Positions 23,357 to 35,067 of a DNA stretch of 64,000 bases are shown one piece after another. The stretch spans positions 9,238,001-9,302,000 of the forward strand of contig NC_083876.1 in assembly GCF_032452875.1 (NCBI RefSeq). The letters are read 5' to 3'. The notes below the pieces were generated by a model, which worked only from the letters and a program-made list of their open reading frames with translations, made no database searches and was not told where the DNA came from. Position 1 is the stretch's first letter. The number at the start of each line of letters is the position of its first letter. This DNA is from Bos javanicus. Its lineage: Eukaryota > Chordata > Mammalia > Artiodactyla > Bovidae. The position numbers were made by a program, and so were the translations under genes.

Positions 23357-24690
23357 ATCAGTTTGGTTCAGTCACTCAGTCCTGTCCGACACTTTGCAAC
23401 CCCATGGACTGTGGCACACCAGGCTTCCCTGTCTATCACCAACTCCCAGAGTTTGCTCATACTCATGTCCATTGAGTCCGTGATGCCATCCAGCCATCTC
23501 ATCCTCTGTCGTCCCCTTCTCCTCCTGCCCTCAATCTTTCCCAGCATCAGGGTCTTTTCCAATGAGTCAGCTCTTTGCATCAGGTGGCCAAAGTATTGGA
23601 GTTTCAGCTTCAATACCAGTCCTTCCAATGAACACCCAGGCCTGATCTCCTTCAGAATGGACTGGTTGGATCTCCTTGCAGTCCAAGGAACTCTCAAGAG
23701 TCTTCTCCAACACCACAGTTCAAAAGCATCAATTATTCTGTGCTCAGCTTTCTTCACAGTCCAACTCACATCCCTACATAGTCTTGACTCGCTGGACCTT
23801 TGTTGGCAATGTCTCTGCTTTTTAATATGCCGTCGAGGTTGGTCATAGCTTTTCTTCCAAGGAGCAAATATCTTCTAATTTCATGGCTGCAGTCACCATC
23901 TGCAGTGATTTTGGAGCCCAAAAAAGCGAAGTCTGTCACTGTTTCCATTGCTTCCCATCTATTTGCCATGAGGTGATGGGACCAGATGCCATGATCTTAG
24001 TTTTTTGAATGTTAAGTATTAAGCCAGCTTTTCACTCTCCTCTTTCACTTTCATCAAGAGGCTCTTTAGTTCCTCTTCGCTTTCTGCCATAAGGGTGGTG
24101 TCATCTGCATATCTGAGGTTACTGATATTTCTCCTGGCAATCTTGATTCCAGCTTGTGCTTCATCCAGCCCAGCATTTCTCATGATGTACTCTGAATATA
24201 AATTAAATAAGCAGGGTGACAATATACAGCCTTGACGTACTCCTTGCCCAATTTGAAAGCAATCTGTTGTTCCATGTCCAGTTCTAACTGTTACTTCTTG
24301 ACCTGCATACAGATTTCTCAAGAGTCAAGTAAGGTGGTCTGGTATTCCCATCTCTTAAAGAATTTTCCACAGTTTGTTGTGATCTACAGAGTCAAAGTCT
24401 TTGGTGTAATCACTAAAGCAGAAGTAGATATTTTTCTAGAATTCTTTTGCTTTATCTATGATCCAACGGATGTTGGAAATTTGATCTCTGGTTCCTCTGC
24501 CTTTTCGAAATCCAGCTTGGACGTATGGAAGTTAACAGTTCATGTACTGTTAAAGCCTGACTTGGAGAATTTTGAGCATTAGTTTGCTAGTGTGTGAGAT
24601 GAGTGCAGTTGTGCGGTAGTTTGAGCATTCTTTGGCATTGCCCTTCTTTGGGATTGGAATGAAAACTGACCTTTTCCAGTCCTGTGGCTG
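23357..24690 (-). mobile_element. BovB (RTE) LINE inserted in MIR, with TSD
   Basis: Minus-strand BovB of 1.33 kb flanked by a perfect 10-bp TSD GATTTAATGG (23347-23356 and 24691-24700). The minus frame 24019-24321 has RQGCILSPCLFN and LRYADD, so RT motifs B and C are readable, but stops and frameshifts split the frame into several parts. Confidence 0.95.
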
Positions 24691-24700
24691 GATTTAATGG

Positions 24701-24775
24701 GTATATGGATGTAAACTGTTTTGAACGATGTCTGGCAGAGAGAAAAAACCTTGTATTATGTATTACTATCAGTAT
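24701..24775 (+). repeat. MIR SINE, right half (probable)
   Basis: After the BovB insertion GTCTGGCAGAG and TATTACTATCAGTATTCCCA resemble the end of the MIR whose left half stops at 23356. Confidence 0.5.
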
Positions 24776-24895
24776 TCCCACTAGAATAAAAGCTCCATGA
24801 GGACAGAATGGATTCGAGGTAATTCCAGAGCGCAGAGAAGGATCTGGCCCACAGTAAGAACTCATTAAATGTTTGTTGAATGAATTAATGATTGA
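24776..24895 (+). mobile_element. L2 LINE 3' end
   Basis: CTAGAATAAAAGCTCCATGA, GAGGACAGA and TTAAATGTTTGTTGAATGAA match the L2 3' terminus. Confidence 0.85.
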
Positions 24896-25129
24896 ATCTG
24901 GGCACATGCCAGCTGAGAATGGGAAATATACTCTATTACAAAAATGCAGTGAAGAGGTGGCAGGGTGGTGGACTGCACTCCACAGGCCTATAAGGCCTGC
25001 ACTTGCCCAGCTTAAAGACCAAAGAAAGAGCCAGAGTCAGCAACAGAGGCATTGGTGGTTTAATGGATGGGGAGCTTACATGTCTGAAGCAAGGTCTTGG
25101 GGCCATTACCAGTTATGGGGGAATTGATG

Positions 25130-25172
25130 TCTGAGAGTCGGACACAACTGAGCGATTGAACTGAACTGAACT
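25130..25172 (+). mobile_element. Tail-only BovB/Bov-tA fragment
   Basis: GAGAGTCGGACACAACTGAG followed by CGATTGAACTGAACTGAACT: only the extreme 3' end of the element is present. Confidence 0.75.
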
Positions 25173-25447
25173 GCTGACAGGTGGCCTCGTTAGTTACCAG
25201 GGAAACAAACAAAGGGCTGTGAGACCCTTAACTGCCCTTTGATAAGAAAAATCACAGCTGGGACCTGGAGCAAGTCTGTAGGAAGGTCAGTCATGTCAGT
25301 TGATGTAGGTGAAGCAGGCACTGGTTGGGCAGGGGATGTACAGAGAGCAAGAGAACAGCCATCTTAAATGACCTGACTGCACACAGGTGAGCAAATGATG
25401 AGTTAAAAGTTATCGAGTGGTTGAAACAAAAGAGTTGATTAGGTTTT

Positions 25448-25482
25448 ATGTGTGTATGTATTTATATGTATGTATGTATGTA
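25448..25482. repeat. (TATG)n simple repeat
   Basis: GTGTGTATGTATTTATATG then TATGTATGTATGTAC. Confidence 0.85.
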
Positions 25483-26300
25483 CACACTATGGAGCAGGAT
25501 GCTTGGGATAAGATGTATCTGGGGTTTCTCCCTGAAGAATACTTCTCTAAAGGGGATGCAATAGTCAAAGGAGAACATAAAAATAATCCAGCAAGTGACC
25601 CACCGCTGTCTCTTGCAGGGCTAACTGAGGTACCAGCTTTGTCAGGGCACCCTAACATTATTCTGGGGAAAGGTTGGGTCTGAAGGAGAAACTGTGGGAA
25701 GGCTGATGGATGAGGTCAGATTCAGAGTTCCCTTTACCCAGTCACACTGGCAAGTGACCTTGGATGCTAGGTTTAAGGAAATGAAAAGAGTATTCAAGAA
25801 AAAGCATACCTAGTATTTACATAATGGCATTCAATGTTTGAAGGTCATCAACGTGTAGTCCCAATACTTAAGTCGATTATGAAAGAGCAAGTAGTAGTGG
25901 ACTGGGAAATGCCTTCTGAGCATAGTTGCTTGAAAATTTGGCAGTAAGTATCAGAGGATACACATCTGAGTCAGGGTACAAGTGTCCGGGGAAACCATCT
26001 CTGTCGGAGGGACTCTAGCCCCTTCTCGTTGCCAAGGGTGTGCAGGTAGGTTTCTCCCCCAACATTTCTGTCCCATCCTGGTGACCCCCACCACACACAC
26101 TTCCCCTGCCAAACTAAAAGCTGGAGAGAGTTATTGAAGGGTTTGGAAAGGAACTAAAGTCTCACCGTCCCTCCCAGGAACTCCTGAGTTTACCTGCAAC
26201 AAATGAACAACACTCTCCAAACAGCTGTTGTGAATAACTGCCTCTCCTCTTCTACCTTGAAGGCAAGATCCAGGCCTTAATCATTAATATATTTCCCCTA

Positions 26301-26788
26301 GTGTTAGTCACCAGAGAAGGCAATGGCACCCCACTCCAGTACTCTTGCCTGGAAAATCCCATGGGTGGAGGAGCCTGGTAGGCTGCAGTCCATGGGGTCG
26401 CTAAGAGTCGGACATGACTGAGCGACTTCCCTTTCACTTTTCACTTTCCTGCATTGGAGAAGGAAATGGCGACCCACTCCAGTGTTCTTGCCTGGAGAAT
26501 CCCAGAGATGGGGGAGCATGGTGGGCTTCCGTCTATGGGGTTGCACAGAGTCAGACACGACTGAAGCAACTTAGCAGCAGCAGCAGTGTTAGTCACTCAG
26601 ATGTGTCTGACTCTTTGCGACCCTGCGGACTATAGCCCAGCGGCCTCCTCTGTCCATGGGATTCTCCAAGCAAAAATACTGGAGTGGGTTGCCATGCCCT
26701 CCTCCAGGGAATCTTCCTGACCCAAAGAAAAAACCCGGGTCTGCATTGCAGGCCGATTCTTTACTATCTGAACCACGAGGGAACCCCT
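26301..26788 (-). mobile_element. Bov-tA SINE interrupted by a Bov-A2 (outer element)
   Basis: Minus-strand Bov-tA whose tail end (26301-26311) is cut off by the nested Bov-A2 and whose body is 26586-26788. Outer flanks ATATTTCCCCTA (26289-26300) and CTATTTCCCCCTAG (26787-26800) look like its TSD with one C added. Confidence 0.85.
26312..26585 (+). mobile_element. Bov-A2 SINE nested in Bov-tA, with TSD
   Basis: Full dimer with CTTTCACTTTTCACTTTC linker and (CAG)n end. TSD GTGTTAGTCAC at 26301-26311 and 26586-26596. Confidence 0.93.
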
Positions 26789-27970
26789 ATTTCCCCCTAG
26801 AACAGTATGTAAGACACAGTACATTTCTACTGAATAAATTTATTCATCTTTTTGATAGGGTTTGAAGTCAATTTAAATTTCTAAATGCAATTTAAGCCAT
26901 TAAATTCAAATTGGCGTATTGAGAATTCTGCAGTGAAAATTCTTGTGTCTCAAAATGGGATGACCCTCATAGTTTCATCTTCTGAATCCTCAGAAGTTCT
27001 CTTTGCTCACAGCCAGTTGTTGAATAGCTACAAAATGTATTCCACGAATTTATTTGGTGCTGGTCAATGCAGTCCTTCTCATTGAAGTCCACCCCTTGAG
27101 GGTACATTTCATATGTTAAAGTGTGTCATCATGTCATAAATGATTTCTTTGTTCCAGTGCTGACTAACAGAGCTGAGTTCCTTCTTATTTAAGGGCTGTG
27201 GCTCTGGCCTGACTGAAGTGTGCTGAAGAACCGCATCTTGTTGCTTTCCTGTTAACATTTCTTTTAAATAAGACGCTATTGGTCTATATGCAATTGTTTG
27301 TCGCTCTACATGTTTATTTTACCTACAGTAAAATGGGACAGTTCCCTTAATAAAAGTGGAAGATGCTTGAGGCTCTGAGAGTCCTTAGAGATGAGTCTCT
27401 CAGAGCATAGCTCTGGGACAAGGAAGGCAGTGTCCAAGCCTGGTTCTTCCCCTCCAGTCTGTGAGCAGCCTGTGTGAACTTCCAGATTTGGGGGGAGGAA
27501 TGCCTCCAGCACCCACCCTCTCACTGCCGCTCAAAGATGATAAAATGTGTCACAGATGGTCAGGAAGCAGTTAAGTCACACCCTACCACCACCCCACCTG
27601 TGAACTGAGATGAACCAAATGCCTTTGCAGAGATTGGCAATGGCGGGTGCAGAAAATAGAGCTCACGATTGGGACTGAAAGAGCTGGTGGTTTGGCAAAA
27701 TGCTCAGGAGTCCAGACAAGTCTACGTGGAAGCTTGCGGTCGGCCTGCTGGCAGCAGGCGGGGGTGCACAGCCATCATGGGAGTGGGGGAAGACCAGGAA
27801 GACCTAAATTCCAAAAGGCAAAGTAACAAGATATGGGGACATCTGAAAGTCTGGCTTGGTGGTGAGAAAACAAGAGAACCTCAACAGTTAGAGCAGCAAA
27901 GTAACTGAAATTGTGAGTGACCAGGATACCACGCGCCCCTAAGGAAACCTTAATCCTGAGGATTATGGGT

Positions 27971-28118
27971 GTTAAGATCAGATGCACTAGGGTTTAAATT
28001 TTAGCCCCACCAATTAAAAGGAGAGTGATTTGGAGCTCAGTGTTTAACATGTCTCTCTGTGTAAAACGGGAACATTATCACCCACCCCCAGTCGTTTTGG
28101 ATGGATTAAAGGAAATAA
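27971..28118 (+). repeat. MIR SINE
   Basis: AGGGTTTAAATTTTAGCCCC, TCTCTGTGTAAAACGGGAAC and GGATTAAAGGAAATAATG follow the MIR pattern. A Bov-tA follows at its right end. Confidence 0.65.
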
Positions 28119-28120
28119 TG

Positions 28121-28350
28121 TAAGGGGTTTCCCAGGTGACGCTAGTGGAAGAACCCACCTGCCAATGCAGGAGACACAAGAGATGCGGGTTCAATCCCTG
28201 AGTTGGGAAGATCACCAGAGAAGGGCATGGCAGTCCACTCCAGTATATTTGCCTGGAGAATCCCATGCACAGAGGAGCTTGGTGTGTTATGGTCCATAGG
28301 GTCGCAAAGAGTTGGACACGACTGAAGTGACTTAGCATGGACGCATGTGT
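28121..28350 (+). mobile_element. Bov-tA SINE
   Basis: GGGTTTCCCAGGTGACGCTA head, GATTGAACCCGCATCTCT in reverse, and ACACGACTGAAGTGACTTAG tail. Confidence 0.9.
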
Positions 28351-29785
28351 AAGCACTCAGTGACCGGACCATGGCAAGCATTTGATCAATGGTAACCATT
28401 TGAAGACTCATTTGTCATAGACTTCTGTTTCTTCGTACATGGACAGCTTGGAGCACACAGGAAAAGTTGATTTGGGTTTCATCCAGTCAGAGGGTACTTA
28501 AGAGATCAGACTTTGACTAACTTATTTTCATGATCAAATTAGTAACACCATAAATACTAAACAGCGACTGTAGACAGCATTGACCACAGACCAGACCATT
28601 TGGCCCAGGCCAATGCTTCAGTGAAGTGTTGTTTACTCAGATTATCATTTATTCAATTGTAGCTGAGGGGGTTAGCTAATACTGTCACATTTCTATCTTG
28701 TATTTGAAAAGCCACATTAGTTACAGGTAGAGTCCATCCAAGGGGAAGAAAGGAAGGGAACAGAGAGATGGGGAAAATGTGATATGATTTAGACATTTTA
28801 AGATCCTAACTTAAACGAGAAAAGCAACGCTGGGAATAGCACCACGATATGGATTCATCTTTCCTTAGCTCTGAGCCTATATCAGATTCTTTGTTCATGC
28901 TGAATTACATCCTCTTTCCATGTCCTTACAAGAGCTACTTGTCTGATCCCTCAAATAATGAGACCTTTATGACTGGTCACGTTGCTGTCTTAGATGTATT
29001 TTTAAAGATGTTAAGACATAAAATTCACTTAGGCTATTATGCATTGCTCATACAAGTATTCTCCCATTTTTTCACATATCGTTGATTTCAAAACGTGCTA
29101 ACTTTTTACATCAGTCATAAATCTTATTTCCGTTCACAATGTAGAAAAGGAAAACTAAACTGCCAAGATAGCCCGTGATGTTTTCCTGTGTAATTAACAC
29201 CTCCTTCACAGTTGTGGGTGCCGCTCAAGGGCCTGTCTCCTCTTCCTTGACATTTCCTTGGTACCTTGTTCAGGCTGAGCTGATGCCTAAGAGTGTGCTA
29301 CATACACAATGTGGGAATAGGGGAATTCTGGAGAGTAGCCAGCTGCATTAGCAAGACCTGGCAATTTAGAGAGATTACTTATACACGTCTCCTCTGTGGG
29401 CTTGAGGTCTGCATGTCGCCCTTTATTTCAGTCTGATTACTTCTGTAACTTATCCTTCTCATCATCATCCTTATCAACAACAAAAACCATCTGTCAGATA
29501 AGTACCAGTCATCTGTTATTTGCATTCTTGCCTTCTTAATGCTCTTGGATGTCCAAGTGTTTATAAATCAAGTAGCTAATTTAAGATCCATGTGCTCTCA
29601 TACTGCAAGTCATCCTGGAAGCATCAGGTTATTTTTACTGTTGAAAATTTGTAGATGTCATTTATTTAAATAGACTTGGATTTTTCCCCCCCCTCTTCTG
29701 CCAATATTGACCCATGCAGCAAATGCAGATGGGTGAAGTCACTTGATAATTCAAGTAAAATCATTCCTTTGTAGAAATCTCCTGT

Positions 29786-29811
29786 TTAAAAATATATATA
29801 TATATATATTG
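29786..29811. repeat. (TA)n simple repeat
   Basis: AATATATATATATATATAT immediately before an old L1. Confidence 0.85.
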
Positions 29812-31160
29812 AAATAGAGTATACATTCAGAAAGATGCGTGTATCCTGATGATACAAGTTTGCTGAGTTTTCACAAAGCATGAATACCCTTGTGACCAGC
29901 ACATGGTCCAAGAGACAGAACATCAGCATCACCAACCCTGTAAGCCCTCTAATGCTCCTAGTTCCTCCCAACTCCCGCATCAGTGACCTGTTGCAGCTTC
30001 TAACAATTTAGATTAGTATTGCCTGCTTTTATTCCTTATATAAATTGATGAACATTATGTTTACACAATTCAACCATATCGACGCATGCAATTGTATTCC
30101 ATTAATTTCCATCACTATATTGTATTACATAGTATGAATAATCTACAATTTACTTTGTCTATTTTTAAATTAAAAAATGGATAATTGGCTAAAGGATGGT
30201 AGAAGGACAGGGCAAAAAAGAACTAACATTTATTATTACTATTTTATCAGACATTATAGTAGGACTTTTTGTTATTAATTGTGGAAAAAAGCAGGTAGCA
30301 TAAAATTTACCATTTTAACCATTTTCAAGTGTATGGTCCAGTAGTGTTAAGTATATTTGCATCACTGTGAAAAGATTTCCAGAACTTTTCATCTTGTAAA
30401 ACTACAACTCTGTTCCCATTAAATAAGTTTCTATATCTGCCAACCCCCCAGGTCCTGGACAACACCATTCTACCTTCTGTTTCTATAAATCTGACAACAT
30501 ATGAGTGAATCATACCGTATTTGTCTTTTAGTGACTTATTTCACTATGTCTGTTTCAGTTAGCATGATGTCATCCAGGTTTGGGCTTCCCTGGTGGCTCA
30601 GATGGTAAAGAATCTGCCTGCAGTGCAGGAGACCCAAGTTGAGTCCCTGGATTGGGAAGATCTCCTGAAGAAGGGACTAGCAAGCCACACAGTATTCTTG
30701 CCTAGAGAATTCCATGGACAGAGGAGCCTGGTGGGCTACAGTCCTTGGGGTCACAAAGAGTCAAACATGACTGAGTGACTGAACACACACACACATATCA
30801 AGGTTTACCCCTGTTGTAGCATGTAACTGAATTATCTTCCTTACTGAATAGTATCCCATTGTCTGCACCTCATTTTGTTTTATCTACTCAACCGTCCATG
30901 GACATTTGGATTGGTTCCACCTCTTGGCTATTCTGAATAGTGCTGCTTATGAACATGGGTGTGCAAATATCTCTTCAAGACCCTGATTTTCAGTCTGTTT
31001 GGATACAGACCCAGAAGTGGGATTTCTGGATCACATGGTAGTCTTAAGAATCTGCATAGTGTTTTCCATTGCAGTTGCTCCACTGTACAATTTCACCTGT
31101 AGTGATAAGCATTCTGGTGTCTCCAGATCCTTGCCAACACTTATTTTCTGTTTACCATTC
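29812..31160 (-). mobile_element. Old L1 3'-end segments, minus strand, split by Bov-tA
   Basis: Reverse-strand L1 landmarks on the + strand: TTTGCTGAGTTTTCACAAAG (29860s), TAAAATTTACCATTTTAACC (30301), CCATGGACATTTGGATTGGT (30896) and AAGTGGGATTTCTGGATCAC (31015). Probably two old copies meeting near 30180. Confidence 0.8.
30587..30796 (+). mobile_element. Bov-tA SINE inserted in L1
   Basis: GGGCTTCCCTGGTGGCTCAG head to ATGACTGAGTGACTGAAC and a (CA)n end. Flanks ATCCAGGTTT and ATCAAGGTTT are a near-matching target duplication. Confidence 0.93.
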
Positions 31161-31446
31161 CAACGTGTGTTGTGTGGTAAGAGTTTTCCATATGATCTCT
31201 TTTTTAATTAACAAATGGGCTACAAAGTATAAGCACCAATTTTACAGCGTGACATCTTGACACAATAAGCTTCCATAAGAGAAAAGACTGGGATTCCAAT
31301 CCAAGTGGTCCTGAAATTGACAGTGAGGTTTTTATTCTTAAAGAGACATGTGATCATAGAACTAACACAGCACTTCTGTTCTAAGCTATTAGAATGAAGG
31401 GCTATATAAGATCACCTGAGTTTGAAATAGTAGATTGAGGCTTAGG

Positions 31447-31605
31447 ACAGGAGTTCTCCAAGTGTAGTCTCCAGGCCATTAGCAGCAGCGTTGCTGGGAA
31501 CTTGTTATAAATGTGAAGTCCCATCTACTAGGCCACCTGAGGATTCAAGTAGGCCCCTGAGGATGCTGATATGTGATTAGAGCACCACTGGGTTTAAATC
31601 ATTGG
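31447..31605 (+). mobile_element. MER5A-type hAT relic
   Basis: GGAGTTCTCCAAGTGTAGTC, GCTGGGAACTTGTTATAAAT and GATGCTGATATGTGATTAG follow the MER5A consensus. Confidence 0.8.
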
Positions 31606-31728
31606 ACAAACACGGAAACCACTGTCTAATAGCCTTCACACTGTTGCCAAACAGGAAACTTACATGCTGAGCACTTTGAGGTGTCCTGGGCACCTGATAT
31701 GGCAAATCTGCATTTTATGCTTCATACT

Positions 31729-31852
31729 CCAAATGGCAACCCACTCCAGTATTCTTACCTGGAAAATCGCCTGGATGGAGGAGCCTGGTAGGCTACAGTC
31801 CACGGGGCTGCAAAGAGTCGGACATGAATGAGCGACTTCACTTTCACTCCAA
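31729..31852 (+). mobile_element. Bov-A monomer fragment
   Basis: ATGGCAACCCACTCCAGTAT through GAGCGACTTCACTTTCACTC: a single Bov-A unit. CACTCC occurs at both ends. Confidence 0.85.
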
Positions 31853-32299
31853 TCTTAAGAAAAGTATTGGATTAGTCCAATTGTAGTTATGCTGAAACAG
31901 TATGTCTCCAACCATTTGGAGATTCAGCCAGACTCCAACTGGTCAGAGCTGCTCCTGAGCAAAAGGCCACCTGTTACCAGGTGTCCTGATCAGGATGGCC
32001 ATGCCCAGCTCAGCATTTATCTGTTTTTTACCGGGATTTTCATCCCAATCCAATCCGAGTCTCCATTCTTGTCTCACTTTACAAGGGGTCTAGAGTGAGC
32101 CCTGTAATGAAGGGCCTGACATAAGACCAAAGTTGAAACAAATACATAAAAATGGTTCCTCCACCCTCATCAGGGCGGTACCCCTAGCCCCAGCCCCAGA
32201 ATATGGAATCTAAAAAAGCAGAACTCACAGAAGCAGAGACAGGATTTTGGCCACCAGAGGCTGAGGGCGGGCAAAGTGCACAAACTTCCAGCTAGAAGA

Positions 32300-32422
32300 T
32301 GAGCATGTTTGGGGAAATTATAATGTACAGCATGGTGACCATAGTTAACAATACTGTGTTTATATGTGAAAGTTGCTGAGAGAGTAGATTTTAAATATTC
32401 TCAACACACACACACACAAATG
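32300..32422 (+). mobile_element. L1 3'-UTR fragment (old)
   Basis: TTATAATGTACAGCATGGTG, CCATAGTTAACAATACTGTG and TTGCTGAGAGAGTAGATTTT, then (CA)n. Confidence 0.8.
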
Positions 32423-32528
32423 ATAATTATGTAGTGCGATGGAAGTATTCACTGACTTTATTCATAATATAGAAGTGGATGAAGTCATCAGTTTGTACAC
32501 ATGAAACTTATACAATAGTACCTGTTAG

Positions 32529-32572
32529 GTGCTGCTGCTAAGTCGCTTCAGTCGTGTCCGACTCTGTGCGGT
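32529..32572 (-). mobile_element. Tail-only Bov-A2 fragment
   Basis: GCTGCTGCTAAGTCGCTTC then AGTCGTGTCCGACTCTGTG: only the 3' end (CAG tail plus about 30 bases), reversed. Confidence 0.8.
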
Positions 32573-32708
32573 CAGGTATGTCGCAGTAAAGCTGGAAAAG
32601 AAAATTTCAAGTCTGCTTCGGAATGTTACTAGAAATTCAAACATTTAAACTGCATATACGTGCTGGCTGAAGTTGCTGTGTATAATATGTTCTGATAATT
32701 TGACAGTC

Positions 32709-32924
32709 CTCAAAAACCGGGGTCCTTGACCCCTGTTTGGGGAGCTGGGCGTCACAGCAGGCGATGAGTGGTGGGTAAGCCAGCGGAGCTTCATCAGCCA
32801 CTTGCCATGGCTTCCCATTTCTCGCATCACTGCCTCAACTATCCTGCCCGCCATCCCCATCTGGGAAAAAATTGACTTCCATGACACTGGTCTTTGGTGC
32901 CAGAAAGATTGGGGACTCCTGCTC
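32709..32924 (+). mobile_element. Non-autonomous DNA transposon (MER type)
   Basis: Ends form inverted repeats (GGGGTCCTTGACCCC at the left, TTGGGGACTCCTGCTC at the right). Interior has CACAGCAGGCGATGAGTGG and GACTTCCATGACACTGGTCT. Recognisable as a common mammalian MER element; subfamily not assigned. Confidence 0.7.
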
Positions 32925-34434
32925 AAAAACATTTTGCCTGCTTGTCCACTCTTTGCAAGGAGATGTGAAGAGAATCAGCATTCCCCCGTGCTCCTCCAGA
33001 GACACACTGCACACTCCGGTAATTGCAAGGCTGACTCGAATGACGGTGTAAATCAGCAGTGATGAATTAGGATTCAAAAGCTTGCCCATACCATATGGAA
33101 TCGTGAATGTTTTTTCCTTCTCTCCCTAAGCCATGCCGATGCTGTGTTACAGTATCTGAAAGTTGGTTTATCTTCAACATGAACGCTGGGGTAAAAGGTC
33201 ATCAGTAGCTTCGTTTTCCCCACTTCCTGCCCCAAGCAACATATATACCTCCTTAAGGAAAAGAGACTGCACCAGAAGTTGGTCCTGTGGATTTAACTTA
33301 CGTCAACTAAAAGAAAGAACTGATCACCTCCTTCCATGTCACTGATTTTGTTTCTTTGCGCTCTCGTGAATTAATCAACTACAGCGCTTCCACTTTCTAA
33401 GTCAACTTTTTATCATTGATTAATCCTCAGGGGCTGATCGACTTGCATATACTAAAAGATGCAATATATTGATTTTCAGAATGTGTAAACTGCAAGACTA
33501 GTAAAGTATGAACATATGTATAACTTTCATTCAGTATACAGAATATTATATATTTATTCCAATCTTGCAAACCCTAAAAAGAACTCCAGGGTTCAGAACT
33601 CTAAAACAGAAGGTACATGAAAATACTACTAATTATATTTCTGGTTTTAATAAAATTATTAAAAAATCTGTTCTGTAGATGTTAACCAGGATTTTTTTTT
33701 TTTTTTCTGAAAACAACTGCTATCGTTAGAGTCTTTGATAGTAGGAACTTAACTTGCCTTCAGCATTCCCCATGCAATCGCAGTGTCTTATGTGCTAACC
33801 TACCTTCTAAAGTTTGCTCTGTTGCTTCAGCTTATCTTGAATTTCTTACCCCACTCCAAGCCTAGTTGAAGACCAAAGAAATCAGGAAACTTTGCCTGAC
33901 GCTTTCAGAGTAAGAAAGTTAATCAGTGAAATTGGGCCTTTCTCACAATTCTGTGAGAGCTTGTGCTCACAATTCTCCTCAAAAAGAGTTGAAAGATCAC
34001 TAATACTTTTACCTTTGAAATGGCAAGCCTTTATATGTATTAACATACTACCAATGTGGTAATAAAATGAAGTTATTAATAACAATGAAAGAGAATGGTC
34101 ATATTTAGAAACCATACATAGAAATGCTTCTCATTCAAAATGTATGCTTTCCATACCTAAGCTTGCTTCCTTCTATTAGAAAGGAAAAAAAAATAAGAAA
34201 ATAAGTGTATAATAAATAAATGCTCTTCAAATGATATCAAAAATACAGATACTTAGAACTGTCATTCTGACTCTCGCTATTGTGATTTAGCTAGTCGTAA
34301 ACTTGGCGAGTTAATGAAGATTAATAAGCAAGGAGTGAACATTTTAGTTCACTTATAAAACAGCTTAGCCATCCAAAGGGAAGAAAAGAGCTAGGTAATT
34401 TGCTTTGCATAATGCATATAATTATAATATACCT

Positions 34435-34640
34435 TTGTGAAGTGCTTTTCAAACTTTAGTGAACATGAGAATTACCTGAAGTGTCTTTTTGTTTTGTTTT
34501 TTTTATTAATTCAGATTCATGGATCCCTTCCCCAGAGATTCTAAACTGGTAATTCCAGGCTGGGGCTCAGAAAAAATATATTTTGAATACTTAATCTCAC
34601 CCTTAGGAAATTCCTTTAAAATTGAAATTCAGATCACTCT
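34435..34640 (+). mobile_element. MER5-type hAT relic, diverged
   Basis: GCTTTTCAAACTTTAGTGAA, CATGAGAATTACCTG and CCAGGCTGGGGCTCAGAAAA resemble MER5A with an internal T-rich insertion near 34487-34505. Confidence 0.6.
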
Positions 34641-35013
34641 CTGAAAATACCAATTTAAGGTGACAAATGCATTGATTATTGCACCTGAACCCATTGAATT
34701 ATCAAATAAAATGCTAATCTTAGCCAACCTTTCAGATATTTTATATTACTTTGCTAGAGAGTCAAGGTAGACAGCCTTTAAAGGGCTGCTAATAAGAGTC
34801 ACGATTTATTCATTCCCGGCACTACTGTTCTTATCTTCGTTGTTAAGAATTGTCCCATAGCTTTTAGACTTCACTGACCTTTAAAGGTCATGTGGACTTG
34901 GGATTGTTTTTTAACTTTGAGTTAATTTTTACAGTCTTTGAACTTTCATCTAATACTGTCTCATCTTAAAATGGAATCACAGTATTTATTATCTGTTTCT
35001 CTTTGGTTTCCAG

Positions 35014-35067
35014 GGAAGACGAGGAAAACCAGGGCCTCCAGGAAAACCAGGGCCTCCAGGACCACCT
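35014..35067 (+). CDS. COL19A1: Collagen triple-helix exon (54 bp), probable COL19A1
   Basis: Internal coding exon of a collagen chain. Translation in phase 0 gives GRRGKPGPPGKPGPPGPP, six perfect Gly-X-Y triplets. The exon is exactly 54 bp and starts on a whole Gly codon, the classic collagen exon unit. It follows a pyrimidine-rich tract ending in CAG and is followed by GTGAGT. Such triplets form the secreted, extracellular triple helix; prolines in the Y position are usual hydroxylation sites. An 18-bp block (GKPGPP) is repeated in perfect tandem at 35023-35040 and 35041-35058. The next exon in the window is at 60347 and is phase-compatible. The COL19A1 assignment rests on recall of the human chain, which has a similar run followed by an interrupted segment. 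Other FACIT or interrupted collagens are not excluded. The collagen-exon call is firm; the gene name is moderate. Confidence 0.85.

Larger units (their letters stand above)
1..35013 (+). other. Intron upstream of first collagen exon (partial)
   Basis: No other Gly-X-Y exon was seen here on either strand, so the preceding exon should lie outside the window if the gene call is right. Besides the repeats listed separately, I see only unique-looking or unrecognised AT-rich intronic DNA at 2231-3219, 5107-5536, 5823-6278, 6490-7237, 7697-8976, 9411-10401, 12719-12980, 13483-14460, 14640-14970, 15790-17064, 17112-17550, 18191-18885, 19495-19762, 20852-21278, 21409-22226, 22641-23215, 25173-26288, 26801-27970, 28351-29785, 31261-31446, 31853-32299, 32925-34434 and 34641-35013. 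Part of 24925-25400 resembles an old LTR but I could not place it. Confidence 0.7.

Noticed and set aside
24925..25400. Possible second LTR
   Set aside because: Some resemblance to old LTR tails (for example AGAGAACAGCCATCTTAAAT), but no clear termini; left unassigned.
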